Positions 44,778-53,939 of a DNA stretch of 64,000 nucleotides are shown here, piece after piece. The translations under genes and the position numbers were made by a program. This DNA is from Natribaculum breve. Lineage in GTDB: Archaea > Halobacteriota > Halobacteria > Halobacteriales > Natrialbaceae. The notes under the pieces were generated by a model. It worked only from the letters and a program-made list of their open reading frames with translations, was not told the DNA's origin and did not search any database. The stretch spans positions 186,001-250,000 of the forward strand of contig NZ_CP095391.1 of the NCBI RefSeq assembly GCF_023008585.1, read 5' to 3'. Positions within the stretch are counted from its first letter, which is position 1; each line of letters starts with the position of its first letter.

Positions 44778-45740
44778 TTACGGTGTTATGACGAGTTTTC
44801 CCAGAAAACTGTCCTCGAGGACGCGCTGCTGTGCGTCCGCGGCCTCGTCGAGATCGTACGTCTCGGCGATCCGGATCTCGAGTTCGCCTTCACCCATCAG
44901 GGACGCGACTTTCCGGAGGGGTATCCGAAAATCCGGCGTGTTGAACATCGTCATTATCGTCAACTGGAGATCCTTTCGGCGAGTTTCTGAGGATCGTTCG
45001 AATCCCACGCCTGTCTCGTCCTCGCCGATACCGACGACCCGACAGCCCACGTTCGCGACGTGGGCGTCGAACTGGAGGTACTCGTGGAGTCGGTGGTCGA
45101 GGACGACGTCGACGCCACCGTCGCCTGCCTCTCGCACCTCTTCGGCGAGGTCGGCGCGCCCGTAATCCAACACGACATCCGCGCCGAGTGCGTACAGGTC
45201 GTCGTGATGGGGAGGGCTTGCAGTCGCGATGATCCTCGCTCCCGACGCGGCCACGATTTGGACGGCGGCGTGTCCAACGCCGCCGGAGCCACCGTGAATC
45301 AAACACACGTCGGTGACTTGGAGGTTTGCGTGATCGACGAGGGCGCGCCAGGCTGTCACCGAGACGACGCCAGCACCCCCCGCTGCCACTACGTCTACGC
45401 CAGGTGGGAGTGCGACGAGCAGGTCGTCGGGAACTGCAACGTACTCCGCGTAGCCGCCGTGGTGGTTTTTGCCGATCCCGGTCCCGTACACCCGGTCGCC
45501 GACCTCGAGGCCAGTCACTGATTCACCGGCGGCGGTGAAAGTCCCCGCGACGTCGATGCCCGGGATCATCGGCAGCGTGAACGGTTCGGTCGCGCCCTCA
45601 CGGATGTATGTGTCGACCGGATTGACACCGGCACTCTGTACCTCGACGAGCACCTCGTGTGCTGCCGGCTCGGGTCTATCGACGTCGTCGACTCGTAGTT
45701 CGTCCGGACGTCCGTGTTCGTGAAAGCGAACTGCACGCAT
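44778..45740 (-). CDS. Zinc-independent MDR, quinone oxidoreductase-like
   Basis: The 320-residue protein is an NADPH:quinone reductase-type medium-chain dehydrogenase: VEVQSAGVNPVDTYIREG, GIDVAGTF, GDRVYGTG, and the cofactor motif IHGGSGGVGHAAVQIV. No structural or catalytic zinc cysteines are present. I prefer ATG 45740 over the TTG two codons upstream. Such enzymes reduce quinones or alpha,beta-unsaturated carbonyls with NADPH. It probably forms an operon with the SDR gene 80 bp downstream. Substrate unknown. Confidence 0.88.
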   Translation of the reverse strand: MRAVRFHEHGRPDELRVDDVDRPEPAAHEVLVEVQSAGVNPVDTYIREGATEPFTLPMIPGIDVAGTFTAAGESVTGLEVGDRVYGTGIGKNHHGGYAEYVAVPDDLLVALPPGVDVVAAGGAGVVSVTAWRALVDHANLQVTDVCLIHGGSGGVGHAAVQIVAASGARIIATASPPHHDDLYALGADVVLDYGRADLAEEVREAGDGGVDVVLDHRLHEYLQFDAHVANVGCRVVGIGEDETGVGFERSSETRRKDLQLTIMTMFNTPDFRIPLRKVASLMGEGELEIRIAETYDLDEAADAQQRVLEDSFLGKLVITP

Positions 45741-45913
45741 ATCCAATGCTAGCCGTCCCGCAACATGAACCTGCAGAAAGGGCGTTTCGCTGCCGCCGTC
45801 CGACGACGACGCTAATTCGCATGCAACCTCTGATTTGGGACTCGAGTGAGCGGTCGCCGACGGTGGCCCTGTCGCGCCGTTTTCCAGTCTGGTTTTCGAA
45901 CTTTCGTATGAGT

Positions 45914-46825
45914 TTACCCCGAAGTCTCGACAGCCGGCACAGCGTGATCCCGTGAGAGCATCTCATTGTTGTTGACGACTCGGCGAAGTTCTTCGTATGG
46001 ATTGCGTCCCTGCTGGCGCCAGGTCGCCAGCAGGGACAAGATCGTCTCGTGAACGAACATACCTCGATCGTTCCGGAGTGTCCCGATGATTTTCCGGAGC
46101 ACGACTGGTTCACGAAGTGCGTTCTCAGCTGCGTTGTTCGTCGGGGAGACCGCTGGCTCACCGACGAAGGTGAGCCAGTGGTCGATCCCTCCTTCGATCT
46201 TCCCGAGGAGTGTTGCCACTGCCTCGTCGGTTACTGACCGCTCTACGAGCGATCTAAGCCCGTTCTGGCACGATCTGTGCATCTGTGCTCGCTGACGAGT
46301 ACTCGGGTCGGTCTCCAGCCACGACTGGAGACCGACGAACATCTGCTTGAGATACCGGTAAACCGGCTCTGCCTCCCCGTAGTCACTAGCAACGTCTTCG
46401 GCTTCTCGGAGGAGATGCGCCCAGCACCGCTGCAGGTTACTGCTGAACGCTGGATACGCTGTCCATCCATCACAGATGATCGTTCCCGCGAAGTCCTCGC
46501 CGAGGACTTCCGCGGGAACAGCACTCCCACGACTCTCTCTAACGGCGTATAGCGTGTGTTCGCTCGTTCGAAACGTCCAGAGCCACGCTTGCTCACCGTT
46601 GCGCTTGATACCGGTTTCGTCAACGTGAACGATCGCTGCTTGCTGAATCTGTCTGCGAATCTGTTCGTATTCGCAGCGACCGGCGCGCGCAGCGCGCTCG
46701 GTCGCGTGCCACGCGGACGCGCCTGAGAGTTCTAACCCGTGCAGTTGCTCGAAGCGATCAGCGATTTTCCGGTAAGGGAGGCGGTGATCGTACCGAGACA
46801 GTGCTGCTTGAGAGACGACGTTCAC
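45914..46825 (-). CDS. IS66-family transposase, catalytic part (second frame)
   Basis: This 303-residue frame holds the IS66 DDE domain: VHVDETGIKRNGEQ (first Asp), DGWTAYPAFSSNLQRCWAHLLRE (second Asp; divided), and SPTNNAAENALREPVVLRKI with the catalytic Glu. It begins at GTG 46825 overlapping the stop of the N-terminal frame (GGGTGA). Joining GAG-GGG-CAG-TTC-GGG-GTG would give an uninterrupted protein, so one G seems lost, or a -1 shift or reinitiation is used. The element is probably recent because the rest is intact. Its terminal repeats were not delimited. Confidence 0.85.
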   Translation of the reverse strand: MNVVSQAALSRYDHRLPYRKIADRFEQLHGLELSGASAWHATERAARAGRCEYEQIRRQIQQAAIVHVDETGIKRNGEQAWLWTFRTSEHTLYAVRESRGSAVPAEVLGEDFAGTIICDGWTAYPAFSSNLQRCWAHLLREAEDVASDYGEAEPVYRYLKQMFVGLQSWLETDPSTRQRAQMHRSCQNGLRSLVERSVTDEAVATLLGKIEGGIDHWLTFVGEPAVSPTNNAAENALREPVVLRKIIGTLRNDRGMFVHETILSLLATWRQQGRNPYEELRRVVNNNEMLSRDHAVPAVETSG

Positions 46826-47310
46826 CCCGAACTGCCCTCATCGGGGCAGTCGGGGTGTGTCGCAACGGTTTCTGTTCCACAAGAGTCGCACTGGTAGTGG
46901 TGGCGGTTGTACTGGGTGACTTCGGGTGGCTGTGGATCCGGGAGTTCCTCGACGAGTCGGGGGCTGACGCCCGCCGACTCGTCGAAGTGTTCGCCACACT
47001 CTGGACAGCAGTCACAGGTGACCTCGATTTCTCGATCTGGATCTGGAGCATCGCGCCATTCCGGGTCGTGTCCGAATTTTCGACCAGGCGTGCCACCGTC
47101 AGTACGTGGCTGTTCGTCGTCCTCGTCCCCATCGGACGAGGACGACTCATCTTTGTCTGATTGATCCTTGCTCGGTGGAGTATGCGGTCCTTCGTACCAC
47201 CGAAGTTTAGCTCTCAACCGCTTGTTCTCCTCCCGAAGCTTTTCATTCTCTTCTTCAAGTGCAACCAGACGTTCCAGGATCTCCTCCTTGGTGGGCTCTG
47301 AAGAAGTCAT
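46822..47310 (-). CDS. IS66-family transposase, N-terminal part (first frame)
   Basis: From ATG 47310 the frame encodes 162 residues: a coiled coil (LERLVALEEENEKLREENKRLR, about 10-32, divided by heptads), a Ser/Asp-rich linker with GRKFGHDPEW, and a double zinc-ribbon (CDCCPECGEHF; CDSCGTETV). These are the usual N-terminal features of IS66 TnpC. It ends DEGSSG at a stop that overlaps the start of the catalytic frame. Taken together the two frames make a transposase of about 465 residues. Confidence 0.85.
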   Translation of the reverse strand: MTSSEPTKEEILERLVALEEENEKLREENKRLRAKLRWYEGPHTPPSKDQSDKDESSSSDGDEDDEQPRTDGGTPGRKFGHDPEWRDAPDPDREIEVTCDCCPECGEHFDESAGVSPRLVEELPDPQPPEVTQYNRHHYQCDSCGTETVATHPDCPDEGSSG

Positions 47311-47489
47311 AGACAGGCGAGACGGGATGGTCACCAGGCCGGAGACCATCCCTCGGAAGCGTGTTTGCCTGCCTGTTGCATCAGTCTACGACACCAGTTG
47401 TGTGGCACTTACGAGAGAGTGACGATATCGATCTGGGGGTAAACACGTACGAACTTTCTATTAGCTTGTAGGTGAAGTATAGGATCACG

Positions 47490-48080
47490 ATGAAATCCTT
47501 CGATTCGATCGACCCAAACCCGAGTACCAGTGGCCGCCTCGTCAAGACGGCGGTTTCTCCACGCCCGATCGCCTGGATCAGCACCGTGAGCGAAGACGGC
47601 GTCGACAATCTCGCCCCGTTCAGTTCCTACAACTACGTGTCGCCGTCGCCGCCCGTGCTCGTGTTCAACGCCGGAATACGGGACGACGGCAGATTGAAAG
47701 ACACGCCGCAGAATGCGATCGACACCGGGGAGTTCGTCGTGAACGTCGTCACGGAAGAACTGGTCGAGCGAATGGACCAGACGTCGGACGATTTGCCGGC
47801 GGACGAGAGCGAGTTCGACCACGCCAACGTCGAGCGGATCCCGTCGACGGACGTCGCGCCACCCCGCGTCGTTGATGCCGTCGTGAGTATGGAGTGTACG
47901 CTCTACGACTCGATGCGCGTCTACGACCGAATTGCGGTGTTTGGCGAAGTCGTGCGTTTCCACGTCACCGAGGAGGTGCTGACCGACGGAAAGATCGACG
48001 TGCGGAAAGTCGACATTGTCGGCCGCCTAGGAGGGCCGTACTACACGACGACCGCCCCAACTGACTTCGACCTCGTGTGA
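47490..48080 (+). CDS. Flavin reductase-like FMN-binding protein
   Basis: The 196-residue protein has the flavin-reductase split-barrel signature: RLVKTAVSPRPIAWISTVSEDG (divided), NLAPFSSYNYVSPSPPVLVF, KDTPQNAIDTGEFVVN, and GRLGGPYYTTT at the C-terminus. Such proteins bind FMN and may supply reduced flavin to two-component monooxygenases or act alone. ATG 47490 follows a TATA-like stretch about 30 nt upstream. It stands between the IS66 copy and a wrecked lyase gene. No partner oxygenase is adjacent. Confidence 0.87.
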   Translation: MKSFDSIDPNPSTSGRLVKTAVSPRPIAWISTVSEDGVDNLAPFSSYNYVSPSPPVLVFNAGIRDDGRLKDTPQNAIDTGEFVVNVVTEELVERMDQTSDDLPADESEFDHANVERIPSTDVAPPRVVDAVVSMECTLYDSMRVYDRIAVFGEVVRFHVTEEVLTDGKIDVRKVDIVGRLGGPYYTTTAPTDFDLV

Positions 48081-48176
48081 GCCGCTCGTCGAGGACACTC
48101 GATGATCGGAAGCTGTTTCCGACGTTTCCCACTCTCTACATGACAAGAGTCAACTATTTTGCGGTTAGCTATCACG

Positions 48177-48480
48177 ATGATGTTTCACACACACGGTCGG
48201 TTATTCAAAAATGCCTTCGGCACGGCCGAGATGCGGGACGTATTCACGGAGGAAACGTAAGTCGAACAGTCATGAAAGTCGAGGCCGTTCCGGCTCGATC
48301 ACAGGCGGAGGTTGGGCTGATTCCGGACGATGCGGCCGAAGAGATCACCGAAACCTCCTCGATCGAGTACATTGACCTCGAAGAGGTCGAGCAGAAAATA
48401 GAGAAAATCGACCTGTTCACGGTCGTCATCATCCAGATGTGGACGGTCGTTATTCTGGACCGAACGTTCGCCGCCCCTTA
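48177..48480 (+). pseudogene. Remnant of a fumarase/adenylosuccinate lyase-superfamily gene (PcaB-like)
   Basis: The start MMFHTHGRLFKNAFGTAEMRDVFTEET (27 codons to TAA 48258, divided here by its stop) resembles the N-terminus of adenylosuccinate lyase or carboxymuconate cycloisomerase. After the nonsense codon and a frame change, another frame continues KVEAVPARSQAEVGLIPDDAAEEI, the next conserved segment of the family, then IDLEEVEQKIEKIDLFTV, after which homology stops. About 80 percent of the gene is missing. It lies just upstream of the iron alcohol dehydrogenase. Confidence 0.65.
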
Positions 48481-48513
48481 CGCTTATAGCTCGTGCCTTA
48501 GATAGTGACCAGT

Positions 48514-49731
48514 ATGACAGATATCACACCATCGTTTGAGTTCGACTACGACCCCGGGACGATCGTTTACGGACGGGGATGCGTCGAACGGCTCGGCGAG
48601 GTCCTCAAGTCGCGCGGACTCGAGCGAGCACTCATCGTCTGCGGATCGAACGTCGGGGCGAACGAGGACGTCATGGAGCCGATCACTGGCGGGCTGGGGG
48701 AGACGCTCGCCGGCGTCTTCGACGAGACGACGCCGGCGAAGCACATCCGCACGGCCCACGACGGATCGGTACGGATGCGCGAGGAAGACGTCGACGTCCT
48801 CGTCTCCGTCGGCGGCGGGAGCAGCCTCGACGTCGCGAAGGTGATGAGCCTGCTCGCCGCCCACGACCGGTCCTACGAGTCGATCCTCGAGGAGGTCGAG
48901 AAGACGGGCGAGGTTCCCGCGCCGCCCCGATCGGCGCACGTGACGCCGACGGTCGTCGTGCCGACCACGCTAGCCGGCGCCGACATGTCCCAGGGTGGCG
49001 GAATCAAGCTCACGTCGGAGCCGATCGGCGAACCGCCTCTGGACAGCGAGGTCCGCGCGGCGCGGTTCGGCGATCCGAGGCTCGCCTCGGAGGCGCTGTT
49101 CTACGATCCGGACCTGTTCGAAACGACGCCCCGGTCCGTGCTGGTCGGCTCCGCGATGAACGGGCTTGACAAGGGGATCGAAACGTGTTACTCGGGTTCC
49201 CTGACGCCGATCTCTGACTCGACCGCGATTCGCGGGCTGAGGTTGCTGTGCGATTCCGTGTCCGACCTCGGAGCGGCCGACCGGCCCCCCGCCGTGCTCG
49301 ATCGGGTAGTCACAGGGATCATCCTGGTCCAATTCAGGCGGCAGACCAGCATCATCCACGCGTTCGGCCACGGGATCTCGTTTTACTACCCGGCCCAGCA
49401 GGGCGAGGCCCACGCCGTTCTGGCCCCCCATGTGCTCCGGTACGTGTTCGAGCAGATCGACGGTCGACGCGACCTGATCGCCGAGGGCCTGGGGATCGAT
49501 CCGGCGGGACGTTCCGACGCCGAGCTCGCAGAGGCAATCGTCGACGCCGTAGTGTCGATCCGCGATTCCCTCGGACTCCCGTCGTGCCTCCGGGACCTCG
49601 AGGGCGTCGAACGAGATCATCTGCCAGCGATCGCGGCGGCGATCGCCGCGGACCAGAACCTCGATCGAAATCCGCCGGGGCTCGACCCGGACGTCGACGA
49701 CCTCGAGTCGGTACTCCGCGAAGCGTGGTAG
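48514..49731 (+). CDS. Iron-containing alcohol dehydrogenase family (maleylacetate reductase-like)
   Basis: A 405-residue group III dehydrogenase: VYGRGCVERLGEVLKSRG near the N-terminus, NAD(P)-binding VSVGGGSSLDVAK, VPTTLAGADMS, and metal-binding His residues in IIHAFGHGISFYYPAQQGEAHA (divided). These enzymes reduce aldehydes, ketones or maleylacetate with NAD(P)H. ATG 48514 follows TATA-like CGCTTATAG (about 48480-48488). The wrecked PcaB-like fragment upstream and a creatininase-family gene downstream hint at a former ring-cleavage pathway. Substrate unknown. Confidence 0.88.
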   Translation: MTDITPSFEFDYDPGTIVYGRGCVERLGEVLKSRGLERALIVCGSNVGANEDVMEPITGGLGETLAGVFDETTPAKHIRTAHDGSVRMREEDVDVLVSVGGGSSLDVAKVMSLLAAHDRSYESILEEVEKTGEVPAPPRSAHVTPTVVVPTTLAGADMSQGGGIKLTSEPIGEPPLDSEVRAARFGDPRLASEALFYDPDLFETTPRSVLVGSAMNGLDKGIETCYSGSLTPISDSTAIRGLRLLCDSVSDLGAADRPPAVLDRVVTGIILVQFRRQTSIIHAFGHGISFYYPAQQGEAHAVLAPHVLRYVFEQIDGRRDLIAEGLGIDPAGRSDAELAEAIVDAVVSIRDSLGLPSCLRDLEGVERDHLPAIAAAIAADQNLDRNPPGLDPDVDDLESVLREAW

Positions 49732-49778
49732 GACGACGCTTTTGACCGTTAGGCCTCCTCCCTACTTGGGTCTCTCCT

Positions 49779-49949
49779 GTGCACACGGACTTATACAGAG
49801 GCAGCGTGACCGGCAGTGAGGACGTCTCGCTCCGCGTCGACGCGACCGCCAATCCCGACTCCCAACCGATCGTTTTCGTCGGGCGGGTAGAGTCCACGCG
49901 TGCGGCCTGCGATGTCGCCACAGCGGTTCTCGGCCGGTTTCGGAATTAA
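49779..49949 (+). CDS. Possible small protein, 56 residues
   Basis: Starting at GTG 49779 (or GTG 49806), a short frame with GC-rich third positions runs to TAA at 49947. The product (…VSLRVDATANPDSQPIVFVGRV…) has no recognised family. Its codon usage resembles neighbours and it fills the gap between the alcohol dehydrogenase and the creatininase-family gene. No clear promoter; I am unsure it is expressed. Confidence 0.3.
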   Translation: MHTDLYRGSVTGSEDVSLRVDATANPDSQPIVFVGRVESTRAACDVATAVLGRFRN

Positions 49950-49950
49950 C

Positions 49951-49958
49951 GACTATAT
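49951..49958 (+). promoter_or_regulatory. TATA box of the creatininase-family gene
   Basis: GACTATAT is 24-31 nt before ATG 49982, consistent with a leaderless transcript. Confidence 0.5.
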
Positions 49959-49981
49959 GGGATGAGCGCGTTTGCGTCGAC

Positions 49982-50785
49982 ATGTATTCCGAACTGACTG
50001 ACGGGACCTGGCTGACGAAACCGTACGCAGAAATCGTGGACGTCGCGAGTCGAAACGGATCCATCCTTCTGGTTCCCGTTGGCTCTCTCGAGCAACACGG
50101 CCGGCACCTCCCGACTGGGACAGACACGATCCTAGCGACGGCGGCCGCTCGAGCCGGCGCGGCCGCCGTCGGCGATGACGTTCCCGTGCTGCTGGCGCCG
50201 CCGCTCTGGACTGGCTACTCTCCTCACCACCTCCCGTTCGGGGGGACGATTACCGTAGACCACGACACGTTCGTCGACACGATCGTTGACGTCGTCGACG
50301 CCGCCGCACAGAACGGCTTCGACGCGGTCGTCCTGGTGAACGGCCACGGCGGGAACAAACCGTTGCTCTCGACGGCGATCACGGTCGCTGGTCGATCGAA
50401 CCCGGAGGTCGACGTGTCCACGTTCCTCTACCTCGACCTCTTACGGCCACACCTCGACGAAATCCAGCAGAGCGACGTTCCAGGTACACACGGTGGCGAA
50501 CTCGAGACGGCACTGATGCTTTCCGTCCGACCGGATCTGGTCGACGAGAGCGAAGCGACTGCGACCCCCCAGCATGAACCCTACGAGCGGACAGGTACGG
50601 ATCTGTTCGACGGAGGTCCTGTCTCGGTGTATCGACCGTTCGACGAGTACACCGACACAGGAACGCTCGGCGATCCGGAGGCTGCAAGCGAAACCGCGGG
50701 TGAACGCGCACTCGAACTCGCCGGGACCGAAATTGCGACGGCACTCGAATCGATACACGAGCACGTTCGGGCGGACGAGTCGTAG
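49982..50785 (+). CDS. Creatininase-family amidohydrolase
   Basis: The 267-residue protein has the creatininase metal-binding motifs: VPVGSLEQHGRHLPTGTD (Glu, His and Asp ligands), LVNGHGGNKP and GTHGGELETALML (final Glu). The family hydrolyses cyclic or linear amides (creatinine, formamidopyrimidines) with two zinc or manganese ions. It is followed 177 bp later by an MFS transporter on the same strand, so uptake and hydrolysis of an amide are probably linked. True creatininase activity is uncertain, as many archaeal members act on other substrates. Confidence 0.9.
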   Translation: MYSELTDGTWLTKPYAEIVDVASRNGSILLVPVGSLEQHGRHLPTGTDTILATAAARAGAAAVGDDVPVLLAPPLWTGYSPHHLPFGGTITVDHDTFVDTIVDVVDAAAQNGFDAVVLVNGHGGNKPLLSTAITVAGRSNPEVDVSTFLYLDLLRPHLDEIQQSDVPGTHGGELETALMLSVRPDLVDESEATATPQHEPYERTGTDLFDGGPVSVYRPFDEYTDTGTLGDPEAASETAGERALELAGTEIATALESIHEHVRADES

Positions 50786-50962
50786 TCTGTCGCGTAACCC
50801 GATGCTGCACACTCGGGCGATCGGTTCCCCTTTGTTACAAAAACGTTATAACTACCGACGGTCAATTCGATCAGTAACCGTCGTGATATCCGTGATATCG
50901 ATGCGAGCGTCGTCTACTGTTGCGACCGACCGACAGCAGGATAGCAATCCGGTGAGCGATCA

Positions 50963-52183
50963 TTGAGGGGGCAGTGGTTCGCACTCGGCGTCATGCTGAC
51001 TGTGCAGGTCGTTGGCAGTCTCGCGTTTCTCGCCGTAACCGCGCTGACGCCATTTATCAAGACCGAGTTCGGGCTCTCCTCGTCAGCTGTCGGTCTCCTG
51101 ATCGTCGCACTGTATCTCGGATACTTTCTCACGCTCATTCCGGGCGGCGTCCTGACGGACGTCTTTGGCGAACGATTGATGATCGGACTCGGACTCGGCT
51201 TCATCGGTCTGTTCAGTATCGCGATCGGAACGGGCAACCGATCCTGGATACTCGGCTTCGGCCTGTTCGCACTCGGCTGCGGGTACTCGACGATCCCACC
51301 GGGGACGAACAAGGGTGTCTTCGACTGGTTCCCCCCCGACCAACTCGGGATCGGACTCGGAATCAAACAGACTGGCGTGATGATCGGCGGTGCGATCAGT
51401 GCGGCGCTGCTGCCGTTTCTGGCCACGAGAACGGACTGGCGCGTCGCGTTCACTGCAGTCGGTGTCGTGTCGCTGGTCGGCCTCGTGTTGCTGCTTGTCT
51501 ACTCCCGACCGTCCGAAGCGGTTGACGGACAGTACGACGAGAGCACGACGGCTGCCGAGGCGTTCCGGTCACAGATACGTGGAGTCTTGGAACTCTACTC
51601 CCAGACGAGGCTATCTCCGCTGTTGCTCGTCGGTTTTCTGTTCGGCGCAGGGCAGTTTACGCTGATGGCGTACGCTGTGTTGTATCTGACCGAGCAGGTC
51701 GCGCTCTCGCCTACCGTTGCGGGGTTGTTGTACACGGCGATGCAACTCGCAGGCGTCGTCTCTCGAATACTGTTCGGTTACGTCGCTGATAAGTGGTTCA
51801 CCAGGCGAAAACATCGGTTACTCTTTGCCATCGGCATCGTCGCGTTCGCTGCGTATCTCGTCTTGGTCTCACTGCCACCAGCCGCACCGCTGTCGGTCGT
51901 AGCGATCGCTGCCACGTTACTTGGGGCACTGTCGCTGGGATACAACGGCGTCTATTTGACGATCGCCAACGAGCTCGTCGGACCCGAGTACACGGGATTC
52001 TCGACGAGTATCGCGATTACCGCCGTGATGTTCGGTGCACTCATCACACCCCCCGTCTTCGGGTTATTAGCAGATTGGACGAACACGTATGCGGTCTCGA
52101 TGGTTTTGATCGCGACGATGACCCTACTCGGAGGCATCCTCTCGATTCGTATCGGGACAGTGCAAACTGGACAGACGGCTTGA
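50963..52183 (+). CDS. Major facilitator superfamily transporter
   Basis: The 406-residue protein has 12 predicted helices in two halves with a central acidic loop (about 186-205). The first cytoplasmic loop pattern GGVLTDVFGERLMIG after helix 2 is typical. The start is TTG 50963, or ATG 50993 that would truncate helix 1. It is likely an organic-anion or small-acid importer of the NarK/oxalate-formate type. It sits between the creatininase-family gene and the broken CapA-like gene on the same strand. Confidence 0.88.
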   Translation: MRGQWFALGVMLTVQVVGSLAFLAVTALTPFIKTEFGLSSSAVGLLIVALYLGYFLTLIPGGVLTDVFGERLMIGLGLGFIGLFSIAIGTGNRSWILGFGLFALGCGYSTIPPGTNKGVFDWFPPDQLGIGLGIKQTGVMIGGAISAALLPFLATRTDWRVAFTAVGVVSLVGLVLLLVYSRPSEAVDGQYDESTTAAEAFRSQIRGVLELYSQTRLSPLLLVGFLFGAGQFTLMAYAVLYLTEQVALSPTVAGLLYTAMQLAGVVSRILFGYVADKWFTRRKHRLLFAIGIVAFAAYLVLVSLPPAAPLSVVAIAATLLGALSLGYNGVYLTIANELVGPEYTGFSTSIAITAVMFGALITPPVFGLLADWTNTYAVSMVLIATMTLLGGILSIRIGTVQTGQTA

Positions 52184-52570
52184 CCAAGGGTGACGATCAA
52201 CCCGCATTTCTGGCTCACCTGGACAGCGATTGTGAAGGCTCTCATCCTGTCCAGAGACGTGCCGGCTTATTTCCTTACTCTCCGCCATGAGACGAGAAAC
52301 GAGGAATCGACGTCTTTGGTGCATATGGCTTGGTCGGTGCTATCGCCAAGAACCATCGACGTCCGCAGTTACGGGATGCTCACTCTCGTAGCTTCCGTTT
52401 GCCACCGTCACTTTCCTCCCTTTTCCAGTAGGAATCTCATCAGGGGATGTGACCGTCTCGGTCGCCCTGCTGACTTCTAACGGTTGAACTGCGCACTCTC
52501 ACGTGTTTCGACGTGAGTCAGGTATTTGTCGGTCACAAACGACTTGACGTTGGCTGACGAGGTGAGTGTT
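52184..52570. other. Intergenic region before the broken CapA-like gene
   Basis: Nearly 390 bp without a supported gene. A short G/A-rich stretch precedes ATG 52571. No IS end or RNA is recognised. Confidence 0.45.
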
Positions 52571-53906
52571 ATGGGTTCGGACACGTTCCAACTGGCGAGT
52601 GCCGGTGACGCACTCATCACACGAAAATTAGTCGACCAGGGCGACGAAGATCTTGACGCTGTGCTCGATCGGATTCGAGCTTCGGATACCGGCGTCGTCA
52701 ATCTGGAGATGCTCCTGCACGATTACGAAGGATATCCCGCCTCGAACGACGTTGCACGGTTCAGCGGGACGTACCTTCGTGCTCCGCCGTGGGTACTCGA
52801 CGAACTCACGGAGGCAGGCTTCGACCTCTTCGCTGCGGCGAGCAACCACACCGGCGACTACTCCCACGGAGGGATGCTCGCGACGATGCGTGAACTCGAG
52901 GACCGAAACGTGGCTTATTCCGGACTCGGTAACTCGTTGGCGGCCGCCAGAGAACCTGCGTACGTCGATACGCAGGGAGGACGGGTCGCCCTCATTTCTG
53001 CGTGCTCGACGGTGACACCGGGGACAGAAGCCGGCGAACAGCGTCCATCGATGCAGGGGCGTCCCGGACTGGCACCGCTCCGTCTCGATACCAGGTACGT
53101 CTTGTCGGTGAACCAACTCGAACAACTTCGCGAGATCAGCGACCAGCTCGGTCTAGAGCAGATGAAACGCGAGCGCAAGGAGAGCGGACTCCCTGCAGCG
53201 TACGACGGCGAGGACGACATCTTTCACCTCTTGCACGTCTCGGAGGGACACGACTATTCGCTCGAGTTCGAAGCCGGGGACGAACCGCACGTCTACCAGG
53301 AACCCCGAACAGAGGACGTCCGTGCGCTCCTAACAGCGATCCAGCGCGCGCCGGCAGGCTGACCGGGTCATCGTCAGCCTGCACGCCCACGAGGGCGAGA
53401 ACGGCCACTACAACGATCCGTCCATCGCGCCGTTCATCCAGGAGTTCGCACGGCGTTGCGTCGACGAGGGTGCTGACGCCTTCGTCGGCCATGGCCCACA
53501 TACGGTACGGGGTGTGGAGATATACGAGGGGGCTCCGCTCTTTTACAGCCTCGGCAACTTCGTCTGTCAATACGAAGCGATCCCGAAGTTACCCGGCGAG
53601 GCCTACGATCGATTCGATCTCGAGGCCGACGCGGTTCCGGCGGACGTTCACGAACGGATCCTCACTAAACGAGAGTACTGGGAGAGCGTCGTCCCGATCT
53701 GTACGTTCTCCGACGACGACGTTGTGGAGATCGAACTCCTCCCGATCGACCTGGGATACGACGAGTCGCCGATCAAACACGGTCGCCCGAAGCTGGCAGG
53801 TGCGGAAACGGCCGAACGGATCGTCGACAGGATCGCCACGCGATCCGAACCGTTCGGTACGAACGTCGCGTTCGAGGACGGCGTTGGTGTGATTCGGTCC
53901 GACTGA
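52571..53906 (+). pseudogene. CapA-family protein, disrupted by a single frameshift
   Basis: The N-terminal frame from ATG 52571 reads ASAGDALITRK, VVNLEMLLHDYE, AAASNHTGDY and continues to a stop at 53360. The second frame resumes ADRVIVSLHAHEGENG and GHGPHTVRGVEIYEGAPLFYSLGN to 53906. One extra base in the CGCGCGCC run near 53345-53352 accounts for the shift; removing it yields about 444 residues collinear with the intact CapA-like gene at 29603, including the unusual insertion. No signal peptide. It is either a recent pseudogene or a sequencing error. Confidence 0.82.
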
Positions 53907-53939
53907 GCGGCTCTACTTCGGAGTGACCCACATTGATAC

